Positions 39,634 through 47,292 of a stretch of DNA of 64,000 bases are shown here, in pieces. A model generated the notes under the pieces. It was not told the origin of the DNA. It did no database searches and saw only the letters and a list, made by a program, of their open reading frames with translations. The stretch comes from Streptomyces sp. LHD-70 (GTDB lineage Bacteria > Actinomycetota > Actinomycetes > Streptomycetales > Streptomycetaceae). The stretch is from assembly GCF_031157275.1 (NCBI RefSeq), contig NZ_JAVIFW010000017.1:62001-126000 (forward strand), written 5' to 3'. Every line of letters starts with the position of its first letter. The first letter of the stretch is position 1. A program made the translations under genes and the position numbers.

Positions 39634-39667
39634 AGTTCACTTCACTGAACTACGGTGTGGTGCACCA
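39634..39667. promoter_or_regulatory. Divergent control region: AGTTCA-N6-TGAACT and TGGTGCACCA
   Basis: Perfect inverted repeat AGTTCA (39634-39639) / TGAACT (39646-39651) and, 6 bp on, a perfect 10-bp palindrome TGGTGCACCA (39658-39667), in an unusually AT-rich stretch (AATATTTTGAATGATAGAG at about 39618). They lie between the XRE-cupin GTG (39562) and the EamA ATG (39701). Confidence 0.6.
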
Positions 39668-39700
39668 AACGTCCAGCACACTGTACTGCGAGGCCGCCGC

Positions 39701-40567
39701 ATGTCCGCACTCTTCGCCCTGGCCACCAGCCTCCTCTGGGGGCTCGCCGACTTCGGCGGAGGGCTGCTCACGCGACGTATCCCGGCCCTGACGGTCGTGG
39801 TCGTCTCGCAGTGCGTCGCGGTGGTCGTGCTCGGCGGACTCGTCGTCGCGACCGGCGCGTGGAGCGAGTGGGGCCCGCAGCTGTGGTTCGCGGTCGCCGC
39901 CGGTGCCGTCGGACCGGTCGCGATGCTCGCCTTCTACCGGGCCCTCGCCCTCGGCCCGATGGGCGTGGTCTCCCCGCTCGGCTCCATCGGCGTGCTCGTC
40001 CCGGTCGGCGTCGGCCTGCTCCTCGGCGAGCGGCCGGGACTCCTGCAGTACGGCGGGATCGCGGTCGCCGTCGTCGGCGTACTCCTCGCGGGCGGGCCGG
40101 AGTTGCGGGGTGCGCCGGTGCAGCGGCAGGCCATTCTGCTCACCTTCGTCGCCGCGTTCGGGTTCGGCGCCGTGATGGCGCTGATCGCGGAGGCCTCGAC
40201 GACGGTCACCGGGCTGTTCCTCGCGCTCTTCGTGCAGCGCGTCACCAACGTCGTGGCGGGCGGCTCGGCCCTCTGGCTCTCGGTGCGGCGCGGGGCACGG
40301 GCCCTGCCGGAGGAGGGCGGGTTCCGGGTCGTGTGGGCGGCGCTGCCCGCGCTCGCGTTCGTGGGTCTCGCCGATGTGGCGGCCAACGGGACGTACGCGA
40401 TGGCCGCGCGGACCGGACCCGTCACCGTCGCCGCCGTACTCGCCTCGCTCTACCCGGTGGTGACGGCGCTCGCCGCGCGCGGAGTGCTCAAGGAGCAGCT
40501 GCGCGCCGTCCAGGCCGCAGGCGCGGGACTCGCCCTCCTCGGGACCGTCCTCCTCGCCGGGGGCTGA
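39701..40567 (+). CDS. EamA/DMT-family exporter
   Basis: 288-aa integral membrane protein with ten hydrophobic segments arranged as two EamA repeats (about 3-138 and 148-286). Starts SALFALATSLLWGLADFGG and has LAFYRALALGPMGVVSPLGS and LLLGERPG typical of the drug/metabolite transporter superfamily; second repeat ends YPVVTALAARGVLKEQLRAVQ. Substrate unknown. Divergent from the XRE-cupin regulator that most likely represses it until an inducer, possibly the exported compound, is bound. Confidence 0.92.
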   Translation: MSALFALATSLLWGLADFGGGLLTRRIPALTVVVVSQCVAVVVLGGLVVATGAWSEWGPQLWFAVAAGAVGPVAMLAFYRALALGPMGVVSPLGSIGVLVPVGVGLLLGERPGLLQYGGIAVAVVGVLLAGGPELRGAPVQRQAILLTFVAAFGFGAVMALIAEASTTVTGLFLALFVQRVTNVVAGGSALWLSVRRGARALPEEGGFRVVWAALPALAFVGLADVAANGTYAMAARTGPVTVAAVLASLYPVVTALAARGVLKEQLRAVQAAGAGLALLGTVLLAGG

Positions 40568-40579
40568 GGTCTGCGGGCT

Positions 40580-40634
40580 CGACGCGGGCCTACTGACCGG
40601 CCCCGCCGGCACGACGCGGGCCTACTGTCCGGCC
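40580..40634. repeat. 23-bp direct repeat at the 3' end of the acyltransferase gene
   Basis: CGACGCGGGCCTACTGACCGGCC (40580-40602) and CGACGCGGGCCTACTGTCCGGCC (40612-40634): 22 of 23 identical. The second copy contains the TAG stop (CTA at 40622-40624) and last codons of the minus-strand acyltransferase, so the gene end has been duplicated downstream of itself. Confidence 0.9.
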
Positions 40635-41434
40635 GCCCGGCTGTCCTCGGCGGCCTTCAGGTGGTCCGCCAACTCGGCGAGCGCGCGCAGCTCTTCGGGG
40701 GTGACGCCCTCCGGGATCGGCACCGGCGCGGGGGTGCGCAACGGCGGCTGCCAGCCCTGCTCGGCGTCCCAGGTCCGCACCACCCGCGCGGGCGCCCCGG
40801 CCACCACCGCGTGGTCCGGCACCTCGCCCCGTACGACGGAACCGGCCGCCACCACCACGTTCCGGCCGATGCGCGCGCCCGGCAGGATCACGGCGTTGGT
40901 GCCGATCCAGCAGCCCGGGCCGATCTCCACCGGCTCCATCCGCGGCCACTGCTTGCCGACCGGGGTGTGCGGGTCGTCGTAACTGTGGTTCGTGGACGTG
41001 ACGTAGACGTTCGGGCCGAAGTAGCAGTCGTCGCCGATCGTCACCGAGGTGTCGGCGATGACATGGCTGCCACGGCCCAGGACCACACCGTCGCCGATAC
41101 GCAGGATGGGCTCGGGCCCGAGATCCAGGTCCGGCATCAGACCCGCCGTCAGCGTGACCTGCTCGCCGATGATGCAGTGCGCGCCGAGCCGGATCCACGG
41201 TTCGCCGAAGACGGTGCCCTGCGGGAAGGCCAGCCTGGTTCCCGTACCGATCGCGCCGAAGCGCAGCCGCCCGGGGCGGGCCGCCGTGACCGCGCCTGCG
41301 CACTGCACCCAGCGCCAGCCGGCGTGCACGGCACGCGTGACGGCGCGGCGGCGCCAGGCGGCAAGAGCACTGCTCCGCCCGCCCGACCTGCCCGCCCTGC
41401 CCGCGAATGAGAACGCGTTCTTGTTTTTCGGCAC
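40622..41434 (-). CDS. Hexapeptide-repeat (left-handed beta-helix) acyltransferase
   Basis: O-acetyltransferase-type protein, 270 aa. The central part (about 75-205) shows hexapeptide repeats [LIV]-G-x-x-x-x: IRLGAHCIIGEQVTLTAG, ILRIGDGVVLGRGSHVIAD, VTIGDDCYFGPNVYVTS, then the loop NHSYDDPHTPVGKQW with the catalytic-type His, and VEIGPGCWIGTNAVILPGARIGRNVVVAAGSVVRG. Closest in shape to maltose/virginiamycin-type acetyltransferases; acceptor unknown. C-terminal ~40 residues are acidic helix. GTG 41434 chosen; the frame extends to 41491. Confidence 0.87.
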   Translation of the reverse strand: MPKNKNAFSFAGRAGRSGGRSSALAAWRRRAVTRAVHAGWRWVQCAGAVTAARPGRLRFGAIGTGTRLAFPQGTVFGEPWIRLGAHCIIGEQVTLTAGLMPDLDLGPEPILRIGDGVVLGRGSHVIADTSVTIGDDCYFGPNVYVTSTNHSYDDPHTPVGKQWPRMEPVEIGPGCWIGTNAVILPGARIGRNVVVAAGSVVRGEVPDHAVVAGAPARVVRTWDAEQGWQPPLRTPAPVPIPEGVTPEELRALAELADHLKAAEDSRAAGQ

Positions 41435-41582
41435 CCGCTCACCGTACTCAGCGCCGCAGCGGCCGACAGGCCCGTGAGCTGTGATCTTCACCCCACCCGG
41501 CGCGCGAGGCCAGAGAGCCGTGACTTACCGTTCCGGAAAAGACATGGGCGCGACGGACACGAACGACAACCCAGGAGACGCA

Positions 41583-42113
41583 ATGGCAGAGCGGGCGTTG
41601 ATCGCAGGCGTCGGCGGCGCGGAACCCGAGGTGGACGAGACGGCCTTCGCCGCGCCCACCTCCGTCGTCATCGGCGACGTGACCCTGAAGGCGGGGGCCA
41701 GCGTCTGGTACCACACGGTGCTGCGCGCCGACTGCGGCCCGATCGTCCTCGGCGCCGACAGCAACATCCAGGACAACTGCACCGTGCACGTCGACCCGGG
41801 CTTCCCGGTGACCATCGGCGACCGGGTCTCGGTGGGCCACAACGCCACGGTGCACGGCTGCACGATCGAGGACGACTGCCTCATCGGCATGGGCGCGACG
41901 CTCCTCAACGGCGCGGTGATCGGCGCCGGTTCACTCGTCGCGGCGCAGGCGCTCGTACCGCAGGGACTTCAGGTGCCTCCGGGTTCACTCGTCGCGGGCG
42001 TACCGGCGAAGGTCAAGCGCCCGCTGACCGACGAGGAGCGCGAGGGCATCAAGCTGAACGCGGCGATGTACACGGAGCTGGCGAAGACGCACGCGGCTGC
42101 GCACGCGGAGTAG
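41583..42113 (+). CDS. Gamma-carbonic-anhydrase-like (PaaY/YrdA) protein
   Basis: 176-aa left-handed beta-helix protein of the gamma-CA/YrdA family, zinc or iron enzyme or acyl-CoA-related. Seen: SVWYHTVLRADCGPIVLGADSNIQDNCTVHVDPGFPVTIGDRVSVGHNATVHGC, containing the three metal histidines (VHVD, VGHN, TVHG). ATG 41583 has AGGAGA upstream and fits the family (AERALIAGVGG). Divergent from the acyltransferase, another beta-helix protein, but the two are not closely alike in sequence. Confidence 0.9.
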   Translation: MAERALIAGVGGAEPEVDETAFAAPTSVVIGDVTLKAGASVWYHTVLRADCGPIVLGADSNIQDNCTVHVDPGFPVTIGDRVSVGHNATVHGCTIEDDCLIGMGATLLNGAVIGAGSLVAAQALVPQGLQVPPGSLVAGVPAKVKRPLTDEEREGIKLNAAMYTELAKTHAAAHAE

Positions 42114-42165
42114 GTCTTACGGAGGGTGATCCGGGTCGTCGACCTTGGCACCGCAGATCGCCCTC

Positions 42166-42230
42166 CGGGCTCGTCCTCAAACTCCCCCAGCCTCCGGCCG
42201 GGAGGTGCCCCCAGACGGGCTTGATGTGGC
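42166..42230. repeat. Interspersed repeat family B, copy 4 (inverted)
   Basis: Between convergent genes ending 42113 and 42336. Read on the minus strand it gives ATCAAGCCCGTCTGGGGGC, a CCTCCCGGCCGGAGG hairpin (42191-42205), then GTTTGAGGACGAGCCCGGAGGGC, the same layout as copies at 11764 and 21857. Likely bidirectional terminator. Confidence 0.7.
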
Positions 42231-42335
42231 CGCTGACATGCCCAGCGGGCGCACGCGGCGCAGCCCACGGGATCACACGGGACGGCCCCGCTCCCCTGCC
42301 TGCGGCGTAGGGGGCGGGGCCTGGGGAGGTGTGGC

Positions 42336-42788
42336 TCAGCTGTTGGGGCGCAGCGTCCAGACGACGGTCATCTCGGTGGTCACGGCGCCGTCCCCACGGG
42401 TGACGGCGACGGCCACGGGGAACTCGGGCCGCTTGCCCTCGTCCAGCTCCGCGAGCACGTCGGCGATCGGGCGGCCGAGGGTCGCGGTGGCGGTGACGCG
42501 GCCCGTGGCGATCTTCTTGAACGCGATGTCGGCGGTGACCGGCAGCGGCACGGCACGCGACAGCTGGTCCCCGAACGCGGCGAGGACGATGGCGCCGCTG
42601 GCCGACTCCCCGAGCGTGAAGATCGCCCCGGCGTGGGGGCCGCCGACGTGGTTGCGGTAGTCGGGGTCGTCGGGCAGGTGGAGAACGGCCCGCTCGGGCG
42701 TGGTCTCGGCGTACTCCAGGTTCAGGGTCCGGACCATCGGGACGGTGGCGGCGAGCATCTCGCCGATGGACATCTGGTCAGCGCTCAT
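42336..42788 (-). CDS. Hot-dog-fold thioesterase (DUF4442/PaaI-like)
   Basis: 150 aa, single hot-dog domain. Seen: ERAVLHLPDDPDYRNHVGGPHAGAIFTLGESASG, where the NHVGGPHAGA loop precedes the central helix as in PaaI-type acyl-CoA thioesterases, and TADIAFKKIATGRVTATATL. No catalytic Asp/Glu of the PaaI type can be assigned with certainty. ATG 42788 start. Divergent from the proline-rich protein across a region with a strong palindrome. Confidence 0.87.
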   Translation of the reverse strand: MSADQMSIGEMLAATVPMVRTLNLEYAETTPERAVLHLPDDPDYRNHVGGPHAGAIFTLGESASGAIVLAAFGDQLSRAVPLPVTADIAFKKIATGRVTATATLGRPIADVLAELDEGKRPEFPVAVAVTRGDGAVTTEMTVVWTLRPNS

Positions 42789-42835
42789 GAGCGGGATGTT
42801 ACCCGTGGGTATCTTCCACGCCTCCGGCCACCCCG

Positions 42836-42877
42836 GTGACGTACGTCACGTGCCGCTCGGCCACTCCGGAGCGGCAC
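42836..42877. promoter_or_regulatory. 14-bp palindrome followed by a 9-bp-stem inverted repeat
   Basis: Perfect palindrome GTGACGTACGTCAC (42836-42849), directly followed by GTGCCGCTC (42850-42858), 10-nt loop, GAGCGGCAC (42869-42877), also perfect. Lies 48-89 bp upstream of the thioesterase ATG and 108 bp upstream of the proline-rich gene; suited to a dimeric regulator serving both. Confidence 0.6.
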
Positions 42878-42984
42878 CTATATGCGCAGGTCACCCCCTT
42901 TGCCCGGCCCTTTGGGCGGCCCGCAGGTCACAATTGGGGGCGCGCGTGGCAGGCGGGCCCGCCGCACCTCTATCGTTACGGGCC

Positions 42985-44118
42985 ATGTGGCCAGGACAGC
43001 AGCCGCCCGGGGGCGAGCAAAACCCGCAGGACCCTGATCAGCAGCAGTACCAGCAGCCGGGGTACCCGCAGTCGGGACAACAGCAGCCCAACCCGTACGC
43101 ACAGCCGGGCTATCCGCAGCAGGCCACGCCTCCCGCGGGCGCGCCGATGCAGCCGGGCACTCCTCCCCCGCCCCCCGGTGCGCCCCTGCAGCCCGGCACG
43201 CCGCCGCCCGGCGCGTACCCGCAGCAGGGCGACTACCAGCAGCAGGGCGGACCGCACTGGAACGTGCCGACCACTCCGCTCGGCGCGCCCCAACCCCCCG
43301 GCGGCGGCCGGAACAAGACGACCGTCACGGCGATCGTCGCGGCGACCGCGGTCGTGATCGCCGCCGGTGTGACGGGCTTCCTGGTCCTCGGCGGCAAGGA
43401 CGACAAGACCAAGGACGAGTCCAAGGGCAGCGAGAAGAAGCCCACGTCCTCCGCCCCGGCCACGCCGAGCGAGGAGCCCTCGCCCACGGAGGAGGGCCGC
43501 GGCAACGGACCTTCGGTCGAACCGGTCATCGACGGCTGGCAGGTCGTGGTCAACCCCAAGCGCGGCACCGCCTTCGACGTACCCCCCGGCTGGGTCGTCA
43601 AGGAGCCGGACAGCACGCTGAGTTACCTCGACGAGAAGACCGAGAAGCCGGTCACGACGATGACGGGCATCACGGAGTACAAGCCCGACTGGTGCCAGTA
43701 CGACGAGGACGAGGACGGCCAGAAGGACAGCTGGAAGCTGGCCGCCGCGGGCACCAAGGGCGCCAACGGCGCGAAGAACACCGGCGAGGCCGCGCAGAAC
43801 ACCGTCGGCTGGTGGGTGTACGGCCCGTACACGCAGCCCAGCCAGAAGAACATCGGCCTGTCCAAGCCCTCCAAGTACAAGTCGAAGCTCACCGGCCTCG
43901 AGGGCAGCATCGCGTACGCCGAGTCGCAGGGCGTGCCGAAGTCCAAGAACCCGTGTGCCACCGAGGGCAAGGCCCTGTCGTTCGCGTTCAAGAACAAGGC
44001 CAACGACTTCGTGGTGTGGTCGCTCTTCGGTCCGAAGGACGTGAAGGACGAGCTCAGCGAGGCCACGATCAAGAAGATCCTCAGCTCGGTGCGGCTCGCG
44101 GGCATGCCGCAGAGCTGA
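42985..44118 (+). CDS. Proline/glutamine-rich membrane-anchored protein
   Basis: 377 aa. Residues 1-105 are Pro/Gln/Gly-rich (QQPGYPQ-type repeats, cytoplasmic side), then one TM helix (about 112-133; TAIVAATAVVIAAGVTGFLVLGG), a charged Ser/Glu/Lys linker, and an extracytoplasmic domain of ~210 residues with four Cys-capable positions (YKPDWCQYDED and KNPCATEGK are the visible Cys). This architecture is common in Streptomyces; function unknown. A TATCGT box (42971-42976) stands 8 nt before the ATG and no ribosome site is seen, so the mRNA is probably leaderless. Confidence 0.85.
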   Translation: MWPGQQPPGGEQNPQDPDQQQYQQPGYPQSGQQQPNPYAQPGYPQQATPPAGAPMQPGTPPPPPGAPLQPGTPPPGAYPQQGDYQQQGGPHWNVPTTPLGAPQPPGGGRNKTTVTAIVAATAVVIAAGVTGFLVLGGKDDKTKDESKGSEKKPTSSAPATPSEEPSPTEEGRGNGPSVEPVIDGWQVVVNPKRGTAFDVPPGWVVKEPDSTLSYLDEKTEKPVTTMTGITEYKPDWCQYDEDEDGQKDSWKLAAAGTKGANGAKNTGEAAQNTVGWWVYGPYTQPSQKNIGLSKPSKYKSKLTGLEGSIAYAESQGVPKSKNPCATEGKALSFAFKNKANDFVVWSLFGPKDVKDELSEATIKKILSSVRLAGMPQS

Positions 44119-44174
44119 CCTCGCTCCGCTGAAGCGGTTTGGCAGGCCAGGGGCGGTGCGGCGATAGTTCAGCG

Positions 44175-45485
44175 GTGGACAGAGCCGTGACGCCCCGACT
44201 GCGCCGCCCCGCCTGGGCCGGCCGCAACTACACCCTGCTGACCGCGGCCGCGGTCGTCACCAACCTGGGCAGCCACGGCGCCCTGATCGCCGCGGCCTTC
44301 GCGGTCCTCGACGCCGGGGGCGACGGCGGTGACGTGGGGCTCGTCGCCATGGCCCGTACGATCCCGCTCGTCGTCTTCCTGCTCATCGGCGGCGCCGTCG
44401 CCGACCGGCTGCCGCGGCACCATGTGATGGTCGCCGCCAACATCCTCAACTGCCTTTCCCAGGCGGCGTTCGCGGTCCTGGTCCTCGCCGGGGAACCGCA
44501 GCTGTGGCAGATGATGCTGCTCACCGCGCTCGGCGGTACGGGCCAGGCGTTCTTCAGCCCGGCCGCCGAGGGCATGCTGCTCTCCAGCGTCACCGGGGAC
44601 CAGGCGAGCCGCGCGTTCGCCCTCTTCCGGATGGCGATGCACGGCGCCGCGATCGGCGGTGCGGCGCTCGGCGGCGCCCTGATCGCGGCGATCGGGCCCG
44701 GTTGGGTGCTCGCCGTGGACGCGGTCGCGTTCGCGCTCGCCGGTGGGCTGCGCGCGTTCCTGCGGGTGGCCGACGTGCCCGAGCGCGCGCCCGGCGGCGG
44801 GATGCTCGCCGATCTGCGGGACGGCTGGCGGGAGGTGATCGGCCGGCCCTGGCTGTGGACGATCGTCGTCCAGTTCTCCGTGGTGGTGGCGGTGATCGGC
44901 GCGGCCGAGGCGGTCTACGGTCCGCTGGTCGCCCGGGACTCGCTCGGGGGTGCGGCGCCCTGGGGCCTCGCCCTGAGCGCGTTCGGCGTGGGCACGATCG
45001 CGGGCGCGTTCCTGATGATGCGGTGGAAGCCGCGGCGGCTGCTGCTCGCCGGTTCGCTGTGCGTGTTCCCGCTCGCACTGCCGTCGGCGGCGCTGGCCGT
45101 GCCGGTCCAACTCCCGCTGCTCGCCGCCGCGATGTTCGTCAGCGGCGTCGCCATCGAGGTGTTCGGCGTCTCGTGGATGACGGCCCTGCACCAGGAGATC
45201 CCCGAGGACAAGTTCTCCCGGGTCTCCGCGTACGACTGGTTCGGCTCCGTCTCCCTCGTCCCCCTGGCCACTGCACTCGCGGGCCCGGCCGAGACGGCCT
45301 TCGGCCGGGGCACCGCGCTGTGGGGCTGCGCGGTGCTCGTCGTGCTGATGACGGCGGCGGTCCTGTGCGTCCCGGACGTACGCCGCCTCACGCGCCGCAC
45401 CGAGGAGAAGGTGGCGGGCTCCTCCGGTCCGGCCGGGACGGACGCCTCAGCCGACGCTGAAGGTGCCGCCCGGCGGCTCGGGTGA
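44175..45485 (+). CDS. MFS transporter
   Basis: 436-aa integral membrane protein of the major facilitator superfamily (MFS_3/EntS-like exporters). About 11-12 hydrophobic helices; the loop-2/3 motif GGAVADRLPRHHVMVAAN is the MFS signature A. Second half begins about residue 220 (RPWLWTIVVQFSVVVAVIG). Substrate unknown. GTG 44175 (DRAVTPRLRRPAW) is preferred; GTG 44187 is also possible, and the frame opens to 44139. Its last 39 bp overlap the end of the convergent gene. Confidence 0.9.
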   Translation: MDRAVTPRLRRPAWAGRNYTLLTAAAVVTNLGSHGALIAAAFAVLDAGGDGGDVGLVAMARTIPLVVFLLIGGAVADRLPRHHVMVAANILNCLSQAAFAVLVLAGEPQLWQMMLLTALGGTGQAFFSPAAEGMLLSSVTGDQASRAFALFRMAMHGAAIGGAALGGALIAAIGPGWVLAVDAVAFALAGGLRAFLRVADVPERAPGGGMLADLRDGWREVIGRPWLWTIVVQFSVVVAVIGAAEAVYGPLVARDSLGGAAPWGLALSAFGVGTIAGAFLMMRWKPRRLLLAGSLCVFPLALPSAALAVPVQLPLLAAAMFVSGVAIEVFGVSWMTALHQEIPEDKFSRVSAYDWFGSVSLVPLATALAGPAETAFGRGTALWGCAVLVVLMTAAVLCVPDVRRLTRRTEEKVAGSSGPAGTDASADAEGAARRLG

Positions 45486-46313
45486 GGCCACGGCGTCCTG
45501 CTCGGCCACGGGTCGCGCGTCCCCGACGAACCGCCGCAGCTCCGCGCCGCCGGTGACGCGCGCCGGGAACACGTCACCGGCGGTACGCCTCGCGAGGGCG
45601 GCGGTGTCGAGTTCGCGGTGTGCGGCGACGAGGACCGCGTTGCCGAAGCGCCGCCCGCGCAGCACGGCGGGTTCGGCGATGAGCAGCAGCTCCTCGAACA
45701 CCGCCCGGAACGTGGCGAGTTGGGAGCGCAGGAAGGTGAACGGGGCACTGTCGGGGAGGTTGGCGAGGTAGATCCCGTCGGGCCGAAGGACGCGCTCGGC
45801 CTGGCGCGCGTAGTCGAGGGTGCTCAGGTGCGCGGGCACCCGCGAGCCGCCGAAGACGTCCCCGACGACGACGTCCGCACTGTCGTCCGGCGCCGCCTCC
45901 AGCCAGGCGCGGGCGTCGGCGCGATGCGTACGGATCCCGGAGCCGTCGGCCACCGGCAGCACTTCGGCGATCAGCCGGGCCAGACCCTGGTCGGCCTCGA
46001 CGACGTCCTGCGCCGACCCGGGCCGGGTCGCGGCGAGGTAGCGCGGCAGCGTGAGGGCACCCCCACCGAGGTGCACGACATCGAGGGGCCGCCCCTCGTC
46101 CGCAGCGAGATCGAGTACGTGCGCGAGCCTGCGGGCGTACTCGAACTCCAGGTACGTGGGCTCGTCCAGATCCACGTACGACTGCGGCGCACCGTCGACG
46201 GTCAGGAGCCAGGCCCGAGGGCGGTCGACGTCCGGCAGCAGCTTGGCGGTGCCGTGGTCCACGGGGCGGGTGACGGGGATCGGCTCGTCCGCCGGGGGTG
46301 TCGATGCGTCCAC
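45447..46313 (-). CDS. Spermidine-synthase-like methyltransferase-fold protein
   Basis: 288 aa, Rossmann fold of the spermidine synthase/SpeE group without the MFS fusion: TYLEFEYARRLAHVLDL, VVHLGGGALTLPRYLA (SAM-type motif I), DVVEADQGLARLIAE, VVVGDVFGGSRVPAHLSTLDYARQAERVLRPDGIYLANL. Actinobacterial members are annotated as fused or solo spermidine synthases but often lack polyamine-specific residues, so the substrate is open. GTG 46313 start (DASTPPADEPIPVTRP). The stop lies within the 3' end of the convergent MFS gene (39-bp overlap). Confidence 0.85.
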   Translation of the reverse strand: MDASTPPADEPIPVTRPVDHGTAKLLPDVDRPRAWLLTVDGAPQSYVDLDEPTYLEFEYARRLAHVLDLAADEGRPLDVVHLGGGALTLPRYLAATRPGSAQDVVEADQGLARLIAEVLPVADGSGIRTHRADARAWLEAAPDDSADVVVGDVFGGSRVPAHLSTLDYARQAERVLRPDGIYLANLPDSAPFTFLRSQLATFRAVFEELLLIAEPAVLRGRRFGNAVLVAAHRELDTAALARRTAGDVFPARVTGGAELRRFVGDARPVAEQDAVASPEPPGGTFSVG

Positions 46314-46357
46314 GGGGTGATTGTGCCGGGGCACGGAGGCCAGTCCCAGGGAGGGGA

Positions 46358-47200
46358 TCAATTCACCCACACCCGCCCCACCTCCCCCACCCAAGCAGCC
46401 GCCTGCGCAAGCCCCGCCCGCGCCGCGGGCGCCCGACGGCTCGGGTCCAGGGTCCGGCGCCCGAACGCACGGCGCGCCTCCGCGTTCGGGGTGATCACAG
46501 TCACCCGCGCACCCTCCGCGGCCAAGCGTTCCGCCTGACGCCGCGGGGAGGGCAACGGACCGCCGCCCGCCGGTTGCGGGGCGAGCACGACGACCCGCGC
46601 GTACCCCGTGGCCAAATGCACGTTGGCGCAGGAGTGGATCCCGCCGTCGATCCACTTGCGCCCCTCGATCGTGACGGCAGGCCACACCCCGGGCACCGCA
46701 CAGCTCGCCGCGACGGCGTCCACGACCGGCACCCCGCTGGCGGCGTCGAAGGCCCGCAGCTCCCCCGTGGCCGCGTCGACCGCGGTGACGAGCAGGCGCC
46801 GCTCAGGCCAGCGGTGGGAGACGAGGCGCCGCGCGATCACCTCGCGCCGCGACGCCTCGTCCCCCGTGTCGGCGGCCACGGCGAGCGCGCCGAGCTTCCT
46901 GCCGTACGCCTCGGGGGTGCGTGAACCGAGCACGGCGCGGGCGTACTTGAGGACGAGCCCCGCGCCCAGCTGTCCGGGGATCTCCCCGGCGGGATCGGCG
47001 AGTTGGCGCTCGTACAGCTCGGGCAGCGTCAGCTTGCCGGAGGTGAGCTGGGCGCCGACGACGGAGCCCGCGGAGGAGCCGACGACCAGGTCGGCGTCGC
47101 TGAGGTCCACGCCCGCCTCGGCGAGGCCGTGAAGCACGCCGATCTCCCAGCCGACGCCGCTGAGTCCACCCGCTCCGAGCACCAGTGCCGTCTCCGCCAT
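46358..47200 (-). CDS. Patatin-like phospholipase
   Basis: Lipid acyl hydrolase with Ser-Asp dyad, 280 aa. Oxyanion motif GAGGLSGVGWEIGVLHGL at the N-terminus, nucleophile elbow GSSAGS (Ser about 43), and the catalytic Asp in WIDGGIHSCANVHLA. Close to the RssA-like bacterial patatins. ATG 47200 gives AETALVLGAGG, directly at the first motif, so the start is sure. Same strand as the gene downstream at 46313 with a 44-bp gap, possibly co-transcribed. Confidence 0.92.
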   Translation of the reverse strand: MAETALVLGAGGLSGVGWEIGVLHGLAEAGVDLSDADLVVGSSAGSVVGAQLTSGKLTLPELYERQLADPAGEIPGQLGAGLVLKYARAVLGSRTPEAYGRKLGALAVAADTGDEASRREVIARRLVSHRWPERRLLVTAVDAATGELRAFDAASGVPVVDAVAASCAVPGVWPAVTIEGRKWIDGGIHSCANVHLATGYARVVVLAPQPAGGGPLPSPRRQAERLAAEGARVTVITPNAEARRAFGRRTLDPSRRAPAARAGLAQAAAWVGEVGRVWVN

Positions 47201-47292
47201 GACCGCCACCCCTCCGCCGTACCGCCGTGCCGGTGCACGGCTCGCAGGGGCAGCAGTCTGGCGCACGGCGCCGCGCCCGGTCCCGGCGGGGG

